The notes below the pieces were generated by a model. The model was not told the origin of the DNA. It ran no database searches and saw nothing but the letters and a program-made list of their open reading frames with translations. A stretch of DNA of 64,000 nt from Hyphomicrobium_A sp964493785. Its GTDB lineage: Bacteria > Pseudomonadota > Alphaproteobacteria > Rhizobiales > Hyphomicrobiaceae. Of this stretch, positions 19,030 to 27,697 are shown in pieces; the stretch's first letter is position 1, and every line of letters starts with the position of its first letter. The stretch spans positions 1 to 64,000 of the forward strand of contig CAZBPM010000015.1 of NCBI GenBank assembly GCA_964493785.1. Direction: 5' to 3'. The position numbers and the translations under genes were made by a program.

Positions 19030-21033
19030 ATGAATCCGCTCGCCAAAAGCCAAGCCTTCCACGACGACGGCTCGCCGAAACGTAAGTATGAAATCGAGGA
19101 GCGCCCCGACCGCCGCCTTGCGCTGTCGATCTCTCTCGGGCTTCTGCTGGCGAATGCACTCGTGCTGCTGAAGAGCATCCTCTTGTGGTCCGACGCGGAG
19201 GCGCGTCCTGAGGGCGGCCACGCGCAGGGCGCCAAGGGCACGCCCAAATCCGCTGACGATGGCACTACAAACCTCGGAGCATCTTCGTCTCCGGTAGAGG
19301 AGCAGCCTGCCAGCGAGGAGGACACCGATACAGCCGCCGGGTCCGGGACGAACCATCAGCTCTTCCGGCCGCGTGAGGTGTTCATCCCAGAGGAGCCGGA
19401 AGAGTATCCGCAGGCCCACACGAGCGGTCTGCCGGCAAGCAATGACAACGAAGCCCTCTATGGGGCGGCGCCTGGCAGGGCGGTCGATCTCTCCGACGCT
19501 GCCGCAGCTGCCGCCATGTCGGCCGGATTGGGATCCGGCGGTTCAGGTGGCGGCAACGCGGCCAATGATGATGGTGAGGGGGCCTCCGACGGGCCAGCTG
19601 ACGGTGGTGGCGGTACCGACGACGATGAAGACGACGACGAGGACGGCGACAACACCAGCCGGCCCAATCGGCTGCCGCTGATCCTGGCTCCGGTTGTCCT
19701 TGCCGATCTCTACGCCAATGAAACCCTCGCCTTTGGCGCCGCGGATCTTCTTCGCCACGCCTCCGATCCCGATGGCGACACATTGAGCGTGCGCAATCTA
19801 AGAGCTTCCTCGGGAACTCTCGAGCAGCGCGGTGACGGGAGCTGGCTGTTCACTCCCGAGCTCGACGATACGAGCGGTGTCCGGTTCACGTACGACGTCA
19901 GTGACGGCAAGGGCGCCGTGGTGCAGCGTGCCACGCTTGACCTCGTTGCGCGCGGCCCTGGTCACAACGAGGGGACGGCAGGCCCCGATACGCTGATCGG
20001 CACACCCAACGCGGACATCATCATCGCGCATGCGGGTGACGACACGGTCGTCGGTCGCGAGGGTGACGACTTAATCTATGGCGGGGCTGGCAACGATCGC
20101 ATTGTGGCCGGGGACGGCAACGACGTCGTTTATGGTGATGACGGCGACGACGTCGTCTTCGGCGGTGCCGGAAACGACTCCATCTTTGGAGGCCCGGGCA
20201 ACGATATTCTGTTGGGCGAGGCGGGTGACGATTTCCTGATCGGTGAGGACGGGAACGACACGATCTCCGGCGGCGACGACAACGATGTTATCGCCGGAGG
20301 CTTCGGCAACGATACGTTGAACGGGGATGCTGGGCATGACGCTATCGATGGCGGCGCCGGCGAGGACGCCATAGACGGCGGCGACGGCGACGACCTCATC
20401 AACGCCGGGCTTGATGCCGACCGCGTCATGGGCGGCAATGGTGCCGACACTTTCATTGCCGTCATCGGCGACGGCGCGGACGCGTACGATGGCGGTGACG
20501 GCTCCGACAGCTACGACGCTTCGACGGCGATCGCGGCGGTGATCATCGATCTCAACACGGGCGTGGCGCAAGGGGTCGATATCGGATCGGATGTCTTGGT
20601 TTCGATCGAAAACGCGCGCGGCGGCGCGGGCGATGACGTGCTCACGGCGAGCTTGCAGGTGAACGTGCTTCTGGGCGGCCCCGGTGCCGATCTGTTCGTG
20701 TTCGGCTCGTCGGCGCTGGTCGGCCTGGGACGCGGAGCGCGTGACCGTATCCTCGATTTTGCGGTGGGCGACAGCATCGACTTCAACGACATTAGCAACG
20801 AGTTCGCGCCCAGTACGCCCTCGGAGGATCCTGGGTTGCGCAAGTTTGTCCTCATAAGCCAGGGGCTGGAATTTACCCAGCCCGGGCAGATGAGATTCAA
20901 GTACGAGGCAACGGGCGACGGCGCCGTAACGGTTCTCGAAGGCAACATAGACTCAGAGGCCGATGCGGATTTCGAGCTGGAGATTGCCGGCACCTATGAG
21001 TTACGAGACGACGATTTCTACTGGCGCAGTTGA
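19030..21033 (+). CDS. Membrane-anchored RTX protein within the secretion operon
   Basis: 667 residues, starting 9 bases after the exporter stop. Residues about 30-55 (LALSISLGLLLANALVLLK) form one transmembrane helix after a charged 30-residue N-terminus. Then follows a disordered Gly/Asp/Glu-rich stretch to about 215. A cadherin-like module (about 216-310, DPDGDTLSV) comes next, then about ten RTX nonapeptides (about 320-480). The C-terminal domain (about 540-667) resembles the end of the peroxidase protein: both have a DRI-x-x-F motif, an acidic ID patch and a GQxR strand. I do not recognise a named family. It has an N-terminal anchor and also a type I-like C-terminus, so it may be an accessory of the secretion machine or a surface-retained substrate. 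Confidence 0.8.
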   Translation: MNPLAKSQAFHDDGSPKRKYEIEERPDRRLALSISLGLLLANALVLLKSILLWSDAEARPEGGHAQGAKGTPKSADDGTTNLGASSSPVEEQPASEEDTDTAAGSGTNHQLFRPREVFIPEEPEEYPQAHTSGLPASNDNEALYGAAPGRAVDLSDAAAAAAMSAGLGSGGSGGGNAANDDGEGASDGPADGGGGTDDDEDDDEDGDNTSRPNRLPLILAPVVLADLYANETLAFGAADLLRHASDPDGDTLSVRNLRASSGTLEQRGDGSWLFTPELDDTSGVRFTYDVSDGKGAVVQRATLDLVARGPGHNEGTAGPDTLIGTPNADIIIAHAGDDTVVGREGDDLIYGGAGNDRIVAGDGNDVVYGDDGDDVVFGGAGNDSIFGGPGNDILLGEAGDDFLIGEDGNDTISGGDDNDVIAGGFGNDTLNGDAGHDAIDGGAGEDAIDGGDGDDLINAGLDADRVMGGNGADTFIAVIGDGADAYDGGDGSDSYDASTAIAAVIIDLNTGVAQGVDIGSDVLVSIENARGGAGDDVLTASLQVNVLLGGPGADLFVFGSSALVGLGRGARDRILDFAVGDSIDFNDISNEFAPSTPSEDPGLRKFVLISQGLEFTQPGQMRFKYEATGDGAVTVLEGNIDSEADADFELEIAGTYELRDDDFYWRS

Positions 21034-21050
21034 GTCTGGAGCACGTCCCC

Positions 21051-22409
21051 ATGGCGGTGAAAGATAGCCACTCTATCGCGAGCAAGCGCAGGCAAGGTGA
21101 TGACCCGCCATCGACGGCGGCCAACGCCGCGACACCATTCTCGATTACCCGCCATATCGTCTTCGCATCGTGCGCCATGGCAGTACTCGTCGCCGGGATC
21201 GGCGGATGGGCGGCAATGGCGCAAATTTCCGGGGCCGTGATCGCCTCCGGAACGTTCGTCGTCGAACGGAACGTCAAGAAGGTGCAGCACAGCTACGGCG
21301 GTATCGTCTCGGAGATCAACGTCAGGAACGGCGACCGCGTAAATGCCGGCGATGTGCTCATCCGGCTGGACGCGACGCAGATTCGCTCCGAGTTGGGCAT
21401 CGTCCGCTCCCAGCTCAACGAGCTTGCTGCGCGTGCCGCACGTCTCGCAGCTGAGCGTGACGGACGCGATGCCGTGTCAATGCCGAAGAGCTTGCTGGAA
21501 AAGGGTGACGAGGCTCAACTCGCCGCCGATGGCGAGACGCGCGTATTCAACGAGAACAAGCGAACCCGCGAAAGCCAGAAGGAGCAGCTGCAGCTGCGCA
21601 TAGAGCAGTTCAGAGAGGAGATCATCGGCCTCGAGGCACAGCGCGATGCCAAATCGGGTGAGCTCAAGATCATACAACTCGAGCTTGAGCAGCTTCGCCA
21701 CCTACATGAGAAACGCCTCACCCCGGTGTCGCGCGTCTACGCCATGGAGCGGGAGGAGCGGCGGCTCGGCGGAGATCGCGGGGGCCTCATAGCTCAGATC
21801 GCGCGTGCCAAGGGACAGATCAACGAGATCAATGTACAGGTCCTGGCTGTCGACGAGAATGCGCGTGCGCAAGCGCAGAAGGAGCTTCGGTCCATCGAGG
21901 CAAAGCTCGCTGAACTTGCCGAACGGGAAATCGCAGCACTCGACAAGCTGGTCCGTGTGGATTTGCGTGCGCCGCAGAAGGGCGTCGTCCACGAGCTTGC
22001 GGCCCATACGGTCGGTGGCGTCGTCACGGCAGCAGAGCCTGTGATGCTTATCGTGCCTGAGGAAGAGAATCTCACGATCGAAGCCCACATCGCCCCGCGC
22101 GACGTGGATCAGGTGGCGGTCGGCAATCGCGCGAAGCTCATGCTGTCCGCGTTCAACCAGCAAAAGACGCCCGAGGTGATGGGGTTTGTCGCCGAGGTTT
22201 CCGCGGACGTAACTGTCGACCCTAAGACGGGACAAAACTACTACGTTGCGCGACTGCAAATGGACGACAAAGAGAGCAAGAGGATTGGGGATCTGAAACT
22301 TGTGCCTGGCATGCCGGTCGAAGTTTTCGTCGCAACCGGCGAGCGCACAGCCTTGTCATACCTAGCAAAACCGTTCACGGACCAAGTTCACCGCGCGTTC
22401 CGCGAGTAG
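21051..22409 (+). CDS. Type I secretion membrane-fusion protein (PrtE/HlyD family)
   Basis: Periplasmic adaptor that would link the ABC exporter to an outer-membrane channel. I chose ATG 21051 because GGAG sits 8 bases upstream; a TTG at 21030 overlaps the previous stop and is less likely. There is one transmembrane helix near residues 35-57 (HIVFASCAMAVLVAGIGGW), a lipoyl/barrel-sandwich half-motif (GGIVSEINVRNGDRVNAGD), a long coiled coil (about 115-290) and the C-terminal beta-barrel region (APQKGVVHELAAHTVGGVV, then VGNRAKLMLSAF). Length (452 aa) is typical. No TolC-like gene lies nearby, so the channel is presumably encoded elsewhere. Confidence 0.9.
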   Translation: MAVKDSHSIASKRRQGDDPPSTAANAATPFSITRHIVFASCAMAVLVAGIGGWAAMAQISGAVIASGTFVVERNVKKVQHSYGGIVSEINVRNGDRVNAGDVLIRLDATQIRSELGIVRSQLNELAARAARLAAERDGRDAVSMPKSLLEKGDEAQLAADGETRVFNENKRTRESQKEQLQLRIEQFREEIIGLEAQRDAKSGELKIIQLELEQLRHLHEKRLTPVSRVYAMEREERRLGGDRGGLIAQIARAKGQINEINVQVLAVDENARAQAQKELRSIEAKLAELAEREIAALDKLVRVDLRAPQKGVVHELAAHTVGGVVTAAEPVMLIVPEEENLTIEAHIAPRDVDQVAVGNRAKLMLSAFNQQKTPEVMGFVAEVSADVTVDPKTGQNYYVARLQMDDKESKRIGDLKLVPGMPVEVFVATGERTALSYLAKPFTDQVHRAFRE

Positions 22410-22532
22410 GAAGCTGAACGACGTTACAGCGACTGGGGCCAGCGTCTTAATCAAAATTATTGAGTTGCGCGGTCAACCACCTGTCTAGAGGATAAACTCC
22501 GAAGTATTGTTTTAGTCAGTTGGTAACAGCGT
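22410..22532 (+). promoter_or_regulatory. AT-rich leader of the LuxR-type regulator
   Basis: The 123 bases between the adaptor and the response regulator are clearly richer in A/T than the flanking genes (for example AATCAAAATTATTGAG near 22449). They probably hold a separate promoter. I cannot assign -35/-10 boxes with confidence, and the SD before the ATG at 22533 is weak. Confidence 0.3.
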
Positions 22533-23198
22533 ATGCGCCCCATCTCGGTTGCCCTGATCGACGACCAGCCCCTTTTTATTGCGGGGTTTTGCGAGCTAGT
22601 TCAACGAGATCCCTTGATACGTCTGGCTGCGATTTCAGCCCGTGCCGCCGACGCTGCATCGATTGTAACGCGATGCTCTCCCGACATTCTCTTCATCGAC
22701 GTGGCGACCGTTGAGGATGCATTTCAGGCAATCACTACGGTTCCGGCACTGTCTCCCAACCTCAAGATCGTTGCTTTGACCGCCGCGCGTGGCATCTCCT
22801 TCGCCATGAAGACGCTGGATGCGGGCGTGCATGGCTACGTCCTCAAGCAGAGCAACGGCGACGACATACTCGCCGCCATTCAGGCGGTTCGCAGCGGCGA
22901 AAAATTCATCACCCATGGGTTCGCCAGCAAGATCGTGAGCGCGTTGCAGGATGAGGCGGTTCGCAAGAATGCGGCGCTCGCAGTCAAACTCAGCATTCGC
23001 GAGAACCAGGTCGTGCGCTTGCTCCTGGCGGGCAAGACGAACAAGGAGATCGCGTTGACGCTGTCGATCTCCGAAAAGACGGTCAAGCACTACATGACCG
23101 TGCTGATGCAGAAGCTCAACGCTCGCAATCGTGTCGAGGTCGTCATCGCTGCACAGCGCCTGTCGGGAGACTCGGCACGGGCGGACATCCGCCATTGA
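22533..23198 (+). CDS. NarL/FixJ-type response regulator
   Basis: 221 residues. The receiver domain (about 4-120) has the acidic pair Asp10-Asp11 and a candidate phospho-acceptor Asp56 (ILFIDVAT), and a conserved Lys in YVLKQ. The LuxR-type helix-turn-helix lies at about 150-205 (NKEIALTLSISEKTVKHYM). No histidine kinase is adjacent, so it is an orphan in this window. It sits at the end of the RTX/type I secretion cluster and is the likely local regulator of the two giant exoprotein genes. That role is inferred from position only. Confidence 0.88.
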   Translation: MRPISVALIDDQPLFIAGFCELVQRDPLIRLAAISARAADAASIVTRCSPDILFIDVATVEDAFQAITTVPALSPNLKIVALTAARGISFAMKTLDAGVHGYVLKQSNGDDILAAIQAVRSGEKFITHGFASKIVSALQDEAVRKNAALAVKLSIRENQVVRLLLAGKTNKEIALTLSISEKTVKHYMTVLMQKLNARNRVEVVIAAQRLSGDSARADIRH

Positions 23199-23446
23199 GT
23201 GGACCGCCTGGCGCGGCTGCGCCGCTGGGGCGTCGCGGAATGGAAATACGGGGCTCTATCCCGCCGTGCAAGCACGGACGTCGGAATTCCCGAACCCGGC
23301 GATCAAATCCGGCCAGTGACAAGATTTTGTTCATCTCGCCCGAGGTTGACCTCCATCAAGGTCGGTGGCGGCTCAAAGCATAGGAAATGCTTGATAGGCG
23401 TTGGGTGTGCGGTGGTGCACCATGCCGGGTAAGCAGCGAGGGGCCG
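23199..23446. other. Intergenic region, no gene seen
   Basis: These 248 bases separate the regulator from the next operon. They hold a short inverted repeat CCGTGC-AA-GCACGG (23264-23277) without a U-run. No protein-like open frame with a ribosome site is visible. Confidence 0.5.
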
Positions 23447-24553
23447 ATGAGCGAAGACCGGGCCGACACGGATCATAAGAACCGGACGGACACGACGGTT
23501 GCACCACCGTCAGCCCAGCTTCCAGCTGTGGTCGAGAGGCCGCTCATATCTCGCCTCCATCCATTGGCGTGGCCGCGGGCACATCGGTTGCCAGCGACGG
23601 TCGTCTTGGTGCTGCTCGCCATGCTTCTCGCAGCCGGCGGCTATTGGTGGGCGACATGGCAGCCGGCAGTTCCGGCAGGAATCGCCTATGGAAACGGTCG
23701 GCTCGAAGCTGATCCGATCGATATTTCGACCAAGTTTGCCGGGCGAGTGCTTGAACTGCGCGTCGATGAGGGTGCTGTCGTTAAGGCCGGAGAGGTTCTG
23801 GCGGTCATGGACACGCGCGATATCGAGGCATCTCTCAACAAGGCGCGGGCGCAGGTCGAGCGGGCGGAGAAGGCCGTGAACGAGGCCGTCGCCAACGTGG
23901 ACCACGCGCGCAGCGTGGTGACGTTCGCCAGGCAGGAGATGGAGCGGTCGCAGAAGCTCGTCGAGAAAGGCTGGACAACGCGGGAGACCTACGACCAGCG
24001 CCACCAGCAGCTCGAGGCTGCGGTAGCCGCCGAGATTGCTGCGCAAGCGCGCACGACGCAGGCCGAGCACGCGCTGGAGGCGGCACGCCAGGATGTCCAG
24101 TACTACAACGTCACCATTGCAGACAACACGCTGCGCGCGCCGCGCGACGGGCGCATCGAATACCGCATCAGCAACGTTGGAGAGGTCCTGCCCGCCGGCG
24201 GTAAAGTCTTCACCATGCTGGATACGTCGTATGTCTACATGGATGTCTATCTGCCGACGATGGAGGCCTCCCGCATCAAAATTGGCGCCGATGCACGCAT
24301 CTTGCTCGACGCGTTCCCGGATAGGTCAGTGCCAGCCAGTGTCAGCTACATCGCCGACAAGGCGCAGTTCACACCGAAGATGGTGGAGACACATACGGAG
24401 CGGGAGAAGCTCATGTTCCGCGTTCGCGTGCGCGTCAACGCCGACTTGGCGCGGGCGCACGCCGATGCAGTGCGCAGCGGTCTTCCTGGTGTTGCCTACG
24501 TGAAGTTCGATCCTAAGGTAGCTTGGCCGGCGCGACTGCAGGGCAGCTCCTGA
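23447..24553 (+). CDS. HlyD-family adaptor of a drug-type ABC exporter
   Basis: Membrane-fusion protein of 368 residues that pairs with the ABC gene it overlaps. Start chosen at ATG 23447 behind GAGGGG; an in-frame start exists 60 bases upstream without support. One transmembrane helix lies at about 44-66 (VVLVLLAMLLAAGGYWW). It is followed by the lipoyl half-motif (GRVLELRVDEGAVVKAGE), an alpha-hairpin (about 125-215) and the second half-motif (DGRIEYRISNVGEVLPAGG). The family is the YhiI/YbhG type. Its stop shares TGATG with the next start, indicating translational coupling. It is probably not functional alone because its transporter partner is truncated. Confidence 0.85.
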   Translation: MSEDRADTDHKNRTDTTVAPPSAQLPAVVERPLISRLHPLAWPRAHRLPATVVLVLLAMLLAAGGYWWATWQPAVPAGIAYGNGRLEADPIDISTKFAGRVLELRVDEGAVVKAGEVLAVMDTRDIEASLNKARAQVERAEKAVNEAVANVDHARSVVTFARQEMERSQKLVEKGWTTRETYDQRHQQLEAAVAAEIAAQARTTQAEHALEAARQDVQYYNVTIADNTLRAPRDGRIEYRISNVGEVLPAGGKVFTMLDTSYVYMDVYLPTMEASRIKIGADARILLDAFPDRSVPASVSYIADKAQFTPKMVETHTEREKLMFRVRVRVNADLARAHADAVRSGLPGVAYVKFDPKVAWPARLQGSS

Positions 24554-26367
24554 TGGCAGGCGTCGAGCGCGCGGCGGCGACGATATCGGGGCTCAGCCAT
24601 CGCTACGGATCGACGCTGGCCATCGACAGCGTCAGCGTGCGCATTCCCGGAGGCCAGATCACCGGCCTCATCGGGCCGGACGGCGTCGGCAAGTCGTCGC
24701 TGCTCGGCCTGCTCGCGGGTGCAAAGCGCATTCAGAGCGGCAGAGTAGAAGTACTTGGCGGCGACATGGCGAACGCCAGCCACCGCTCCGACATTTGCGC
24801 GCGCATCGCCTTCATGCCGCAGGGCTTGGGCAAGAACCTATTTTCAGACCTTACGGCGCGCGAGAACATCGAGTTTTTCGCGCGTCTTTTCGGCCAGGAA
24901 GGCGAGGAGCGCGAGCGGCGGATATGGGAGCTCATGGCGAGCACGGGGCTGGCGCCTTTCGCTGACCGGCTGACTGGCAAACTGTCGGGCGGCATGCGCC
25001 AGAAGTTGGGATTGTGCTGCTCTCTCATCCACGATCCCGATCTCCTAATCCTCGATGAGCCCACGACCGGCGTCGACCCACTCTCGCGCAGGCGTTTTTG
25101 GGATCTGGTCGGCGCGGTGCGGCGCCGGCGGGCGGGCATGACAGTGGTCATCGCGACAGCCTACATGGAGGAGGCCGCCCAGTTCGACCAGCTGATCGTC
25201 ATGGACGACGGACGAGTTCTGGCAACCGGAACTCCAGACGATCTTATGACGAAAACTGGAGCCCAATCGATCGAAGCGGCGTTCATCGCCTTGCTGCCGC
25301 CCGAGCGGCGCGCCCCTTACCATGAGCTCGTCATCCCGCCGCGGAATGACGGCGGCGAAGAGCCGGTGATCGTAGCCCGTGATCTCACGTGCCGCTTTGG
25401 CAACTTCACCGCCGTTGACCGCGTCAGCTTTGCCATCCAGCGCGGCGAGATTTTCGGCTTCCTGGGGTCGAACGGTTGCGGGAAATCGACGACCATGAAG
25501 GTGCTGACGGGCCTGCTCCCGGCGACTGCCGGTGAGGCATCCCTCTTCGGCCACCCGGTGGATGCGCGCGATCTCGCCTCGCGCAAGCGCGTCGGCTACA
25601 TGTCGCAGTCGTTCTCTCTCTATACCGAGCTGACGGTACTGCAGAACCTGGAGCTGCATGCGCGCCTGTTCCAGCTCCCGCATGATCACGGCGAGGAGCG
25701 CATCGCAACACTCATCTCGCGCTTCGGTCTCAGCGAGCATGTCCATCAACTGGCCGCCGATCTACCGCTTGGGCTGCGCCAGCGGCTTTCCCTCGCCGTC
25801 GCCGTGGTGCACGAGCCCGAGCTGCTTATTCTGGATGAGCCGACATCAGGCGTCGATCCGATAGCGCGTGATGCCTTCTGGGAGCTACTGGTCGATCTGT
25901 CCCGTCGGCAGGGAGTGACGATCTTTGTCTCGACCCACTTCATGAATGAAGCGTCGCGCTGCGACCGCGTCTCGTTCATGGATGCCGGCAAGGTGCTCGC
26001 GACGGATACGCCCGCCGACCTGATGCGCGCGCGAGGTGTCTCCACACTCGAGGAAGCCTTCATCGCCTATCTCGAGGAAGCCGACGCCGGCCGCACGACG
26101 GAGCGCGCCGATCCGCCTGTCATCGAGCATGCTCTCGTTCCCGCGGAAAGGCCGCGCACGAAGCGCTGGTTCAGTTTCACGCGCATGTGGGCCTATTCGT
26201 TGCGCGAGACGCTCGAGTTGATGCGCGATCCCATCCGGCTTTCCTTCGCGCTGCTCGGCACCGCATTTCTGATGCTGATCTTCGGGTTCGGGAGGCTTTG
26301 CACATTTAGTGCCGTCAGGTGGGACTTTTTGTGCAAACGACCGAGTTTTTGTGCAGTGAGAATTTAG
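24553..26367 (+). pseudogene. Truncated double-ATPase ABC exporter (RbbA/YhiH-like)
   Basis: The frame starts at ATG 24553 inside the upstream stop. It encodes two complete ATPase domains: first Walker A GPDGVGKSS with signature LSGGMRQK, second Walker A GSNGCGKSTT with Walker B LLILDEPTSGVDP. A permease domain should follow. Family members are about 900 residues with an ABC2-type permease. Here the sequence enters the first permease segment (LSFALLGTAFLMLIFGFG) and then changes at about 26292 into an unrelated 24-residue tail, giving 604 residues. The break coincides with insertion-sequence-like repeats, so this is a broken gene. Confidence 0.85.
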
Positions 26368-26370
26368 TCT
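26295..26370. mobile_element. Probable insertion-sequence terminus (remnant)
   Basis: Immediately after the exporter breakpoint there are two copies of TTTTTGTGCA (26326-26335 and 26346-26355) with an exact 20-bp period. An inverted TTTGCACA is nearby and ATTTAGT occurs twice (in CACATTTAGTG and GAATTTAGT). Regularly spaced short repeats at an end are typical of IS21-family elements. No transposase gene is present here, so at most one end survives. Confidence 0.45.
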
Positions 26371-26419
26371 GCGGACATTCGCCTGAGATCGCGCACTCAG
26401 CTAACAGCATTGAGAGGGA

Positions 26420-27697
26420 TCACCGGCAATCTCCCGCTCGCTGCCAGACGACCGGAGCGAAGCCGCCCCCAGGAGTGCGAAAATTGGTGGTTTGACCTTG
26501 ATAAAGGCGGGCCGCCACGAGCTGGACTTTGCCGTCGTAGGTGTAGTTGCGAATATCGAGCTTCATCACCTCGCGCCGCCCATCGACGATGACGGTCCGA
26601 CCGCTTGGCGGCACCAGATCCTGGGCCACATAGCCACCCTCGAGAATACTTTGCCAAACGCGGCGCGTGATCTTGTCTCCGCGATAGGCGGCTCTCCCGC
26701 CAAATCCGGCGGCCGGCTTGAAGAAAAGTCTGCTGCGCATAGTCCAAAGCTCTTCCGCACGGCCGGGAACGACCAGCACCGTCTTGGGTATCCCATTCCG
26801 AACAAGGGTCCTCAGCTTCTCAACGACGCCCCACCGCTCCAGCGTCTCCACGTCCGTCAAGCGAACAAGATTGCGCTTGTCCGCGAACATGGCGTGCGAC
26901 CATGGGTTCGGCGTCACCACCACATCATCGGAAAGATACGCCGTGCGCAGTGCGGCGTGGGCGGGCTCATCCAGAGAGAAGTCCGTCAGCCGATTGTAGA
27001 CGAGGTCAATCGCCTGGGAGCCGCACCATAGCCTCCCGCCGCGATGTTCGAGGGCCTGAGGGGGAGCGATGATCGAGGCCATGCCGTGGCGCCTAAACAG
27101 ACGCTCGAAGAGTACAAATTCTGGATAGAGATACTGCGCTTGCGGGTCCGTATCGACAATGGCAACGGCAGTGAGCGGGGCGTCGCCCCTTTGCCGGCGC
27201 CAATCCTGGCGGAAACTCTCTAGGAAGGTGGCGCCGATATCCTGCCTCTCGACCGGGCCTGGGAAGACGCGTTCGATCGCCGGGCAGCACACCTTCTGAG
27301 CGCGCGCCACGAAAGCGTTGATCAGCGCGCCTCCTGCATTCGTGTTAATCTCTATGAGCTTGGGCCCGCCAGGTCCGACATGAAAATCGTAGCCCATAAG
27401 CACGCCAATGGCGCCAGGCTCGAACTGTGCCGCAGCCGGTGCCGATTCCAACGCAGCCTGGCGGTATGCCGGGAGCTTGGCGATCGCCTCAATGGCCTCG
27501 ATAATCTGCGCCATTCGCGTCGCATGTTCGGCGCGAATGAAGACGGGGAGGCTGGAGATCAGCGTCGGATGCGTCTCTGCCAGCCGTCGGCTGAACTCCG
27601 CATCACCCACTTCGAACTCAAGGGCGCGCCCCAAGGCAGGCCGATCCAGCGAGATACAGGCGCAGTCTGCGTTCAGACTGTCCGGGCTCAGATTCAT
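26420..27697 (-). CDS. ATP-grasp-like enzyme in a metal-efflux operon
   Basis: 425 residues, no signal peptide, cytoplasmic. It has LIEINTNAGG at 114-123, like the Mg-binding Glu-x-Asn of ATP-grasp ligases, and a Lys-Gly-rich nucleotide-type loop KPAAGFGGRAA at 327-337 followed by GGYVAQDLV. The Glu-x-Asn motif precedes the Lys loop. That is the reverse of the usual order and suggests a circularly permuted ATP-grasp fold or a glutathionylspermidine-synthase-like layout. Its start overlaps the CDF stop by 4 bases, making it the last gene of the P-ATPase/CDF operon. I infer an ATP-dependent ligase, possibly making a small metal-binding ligand; no product is known to me. Part of the gene is duplicated at 38.4 kb. 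Confidence 0.6.
   Translation of the reverse strand: MNLSPDSLNADCACISLDRPALGRALEFEVGDAEFSRRLAETHPTLISSLPVFIRAEHATRMAQIIEAIEAIAKLPAYRQAALESAPAAAQFEPGAIGVLMGYDFHVGPGGPKLIEINTNAGGALINAFVARAQKVCCPAIERVFPGPVERQDIGATFLESFRQDWRRQRGDAPLTAVAIVDTDPQAQYLYPEFVLFERLFRRHGMASIIAPPQALEHRGGRLWCGSQAIDLVYNRLTDFSLDEPAHAALRTAYLSDDVVVTPNPWSHAMFADKRNLVRLTDVETLERWGVVEKLRTLVRNGIPKTVLVVPGRAEELWTMRSRLFFKPAAGFGGRAAYRGDKITRRVWQSILEGGYVAQDLVPPSGRTVIVDGRREVMKLDIRNYTYDGKVQLVAARLYQGQTTNFRTPGGGFAPVVWQRAGDCR

Noticed and set aside
21030..21050. TTG 21030 as start of the type I adaptor
   Set aside because: ATG 21051 has a well-placed GGAG. The TTG has no SD and only overlaps the previous stop.
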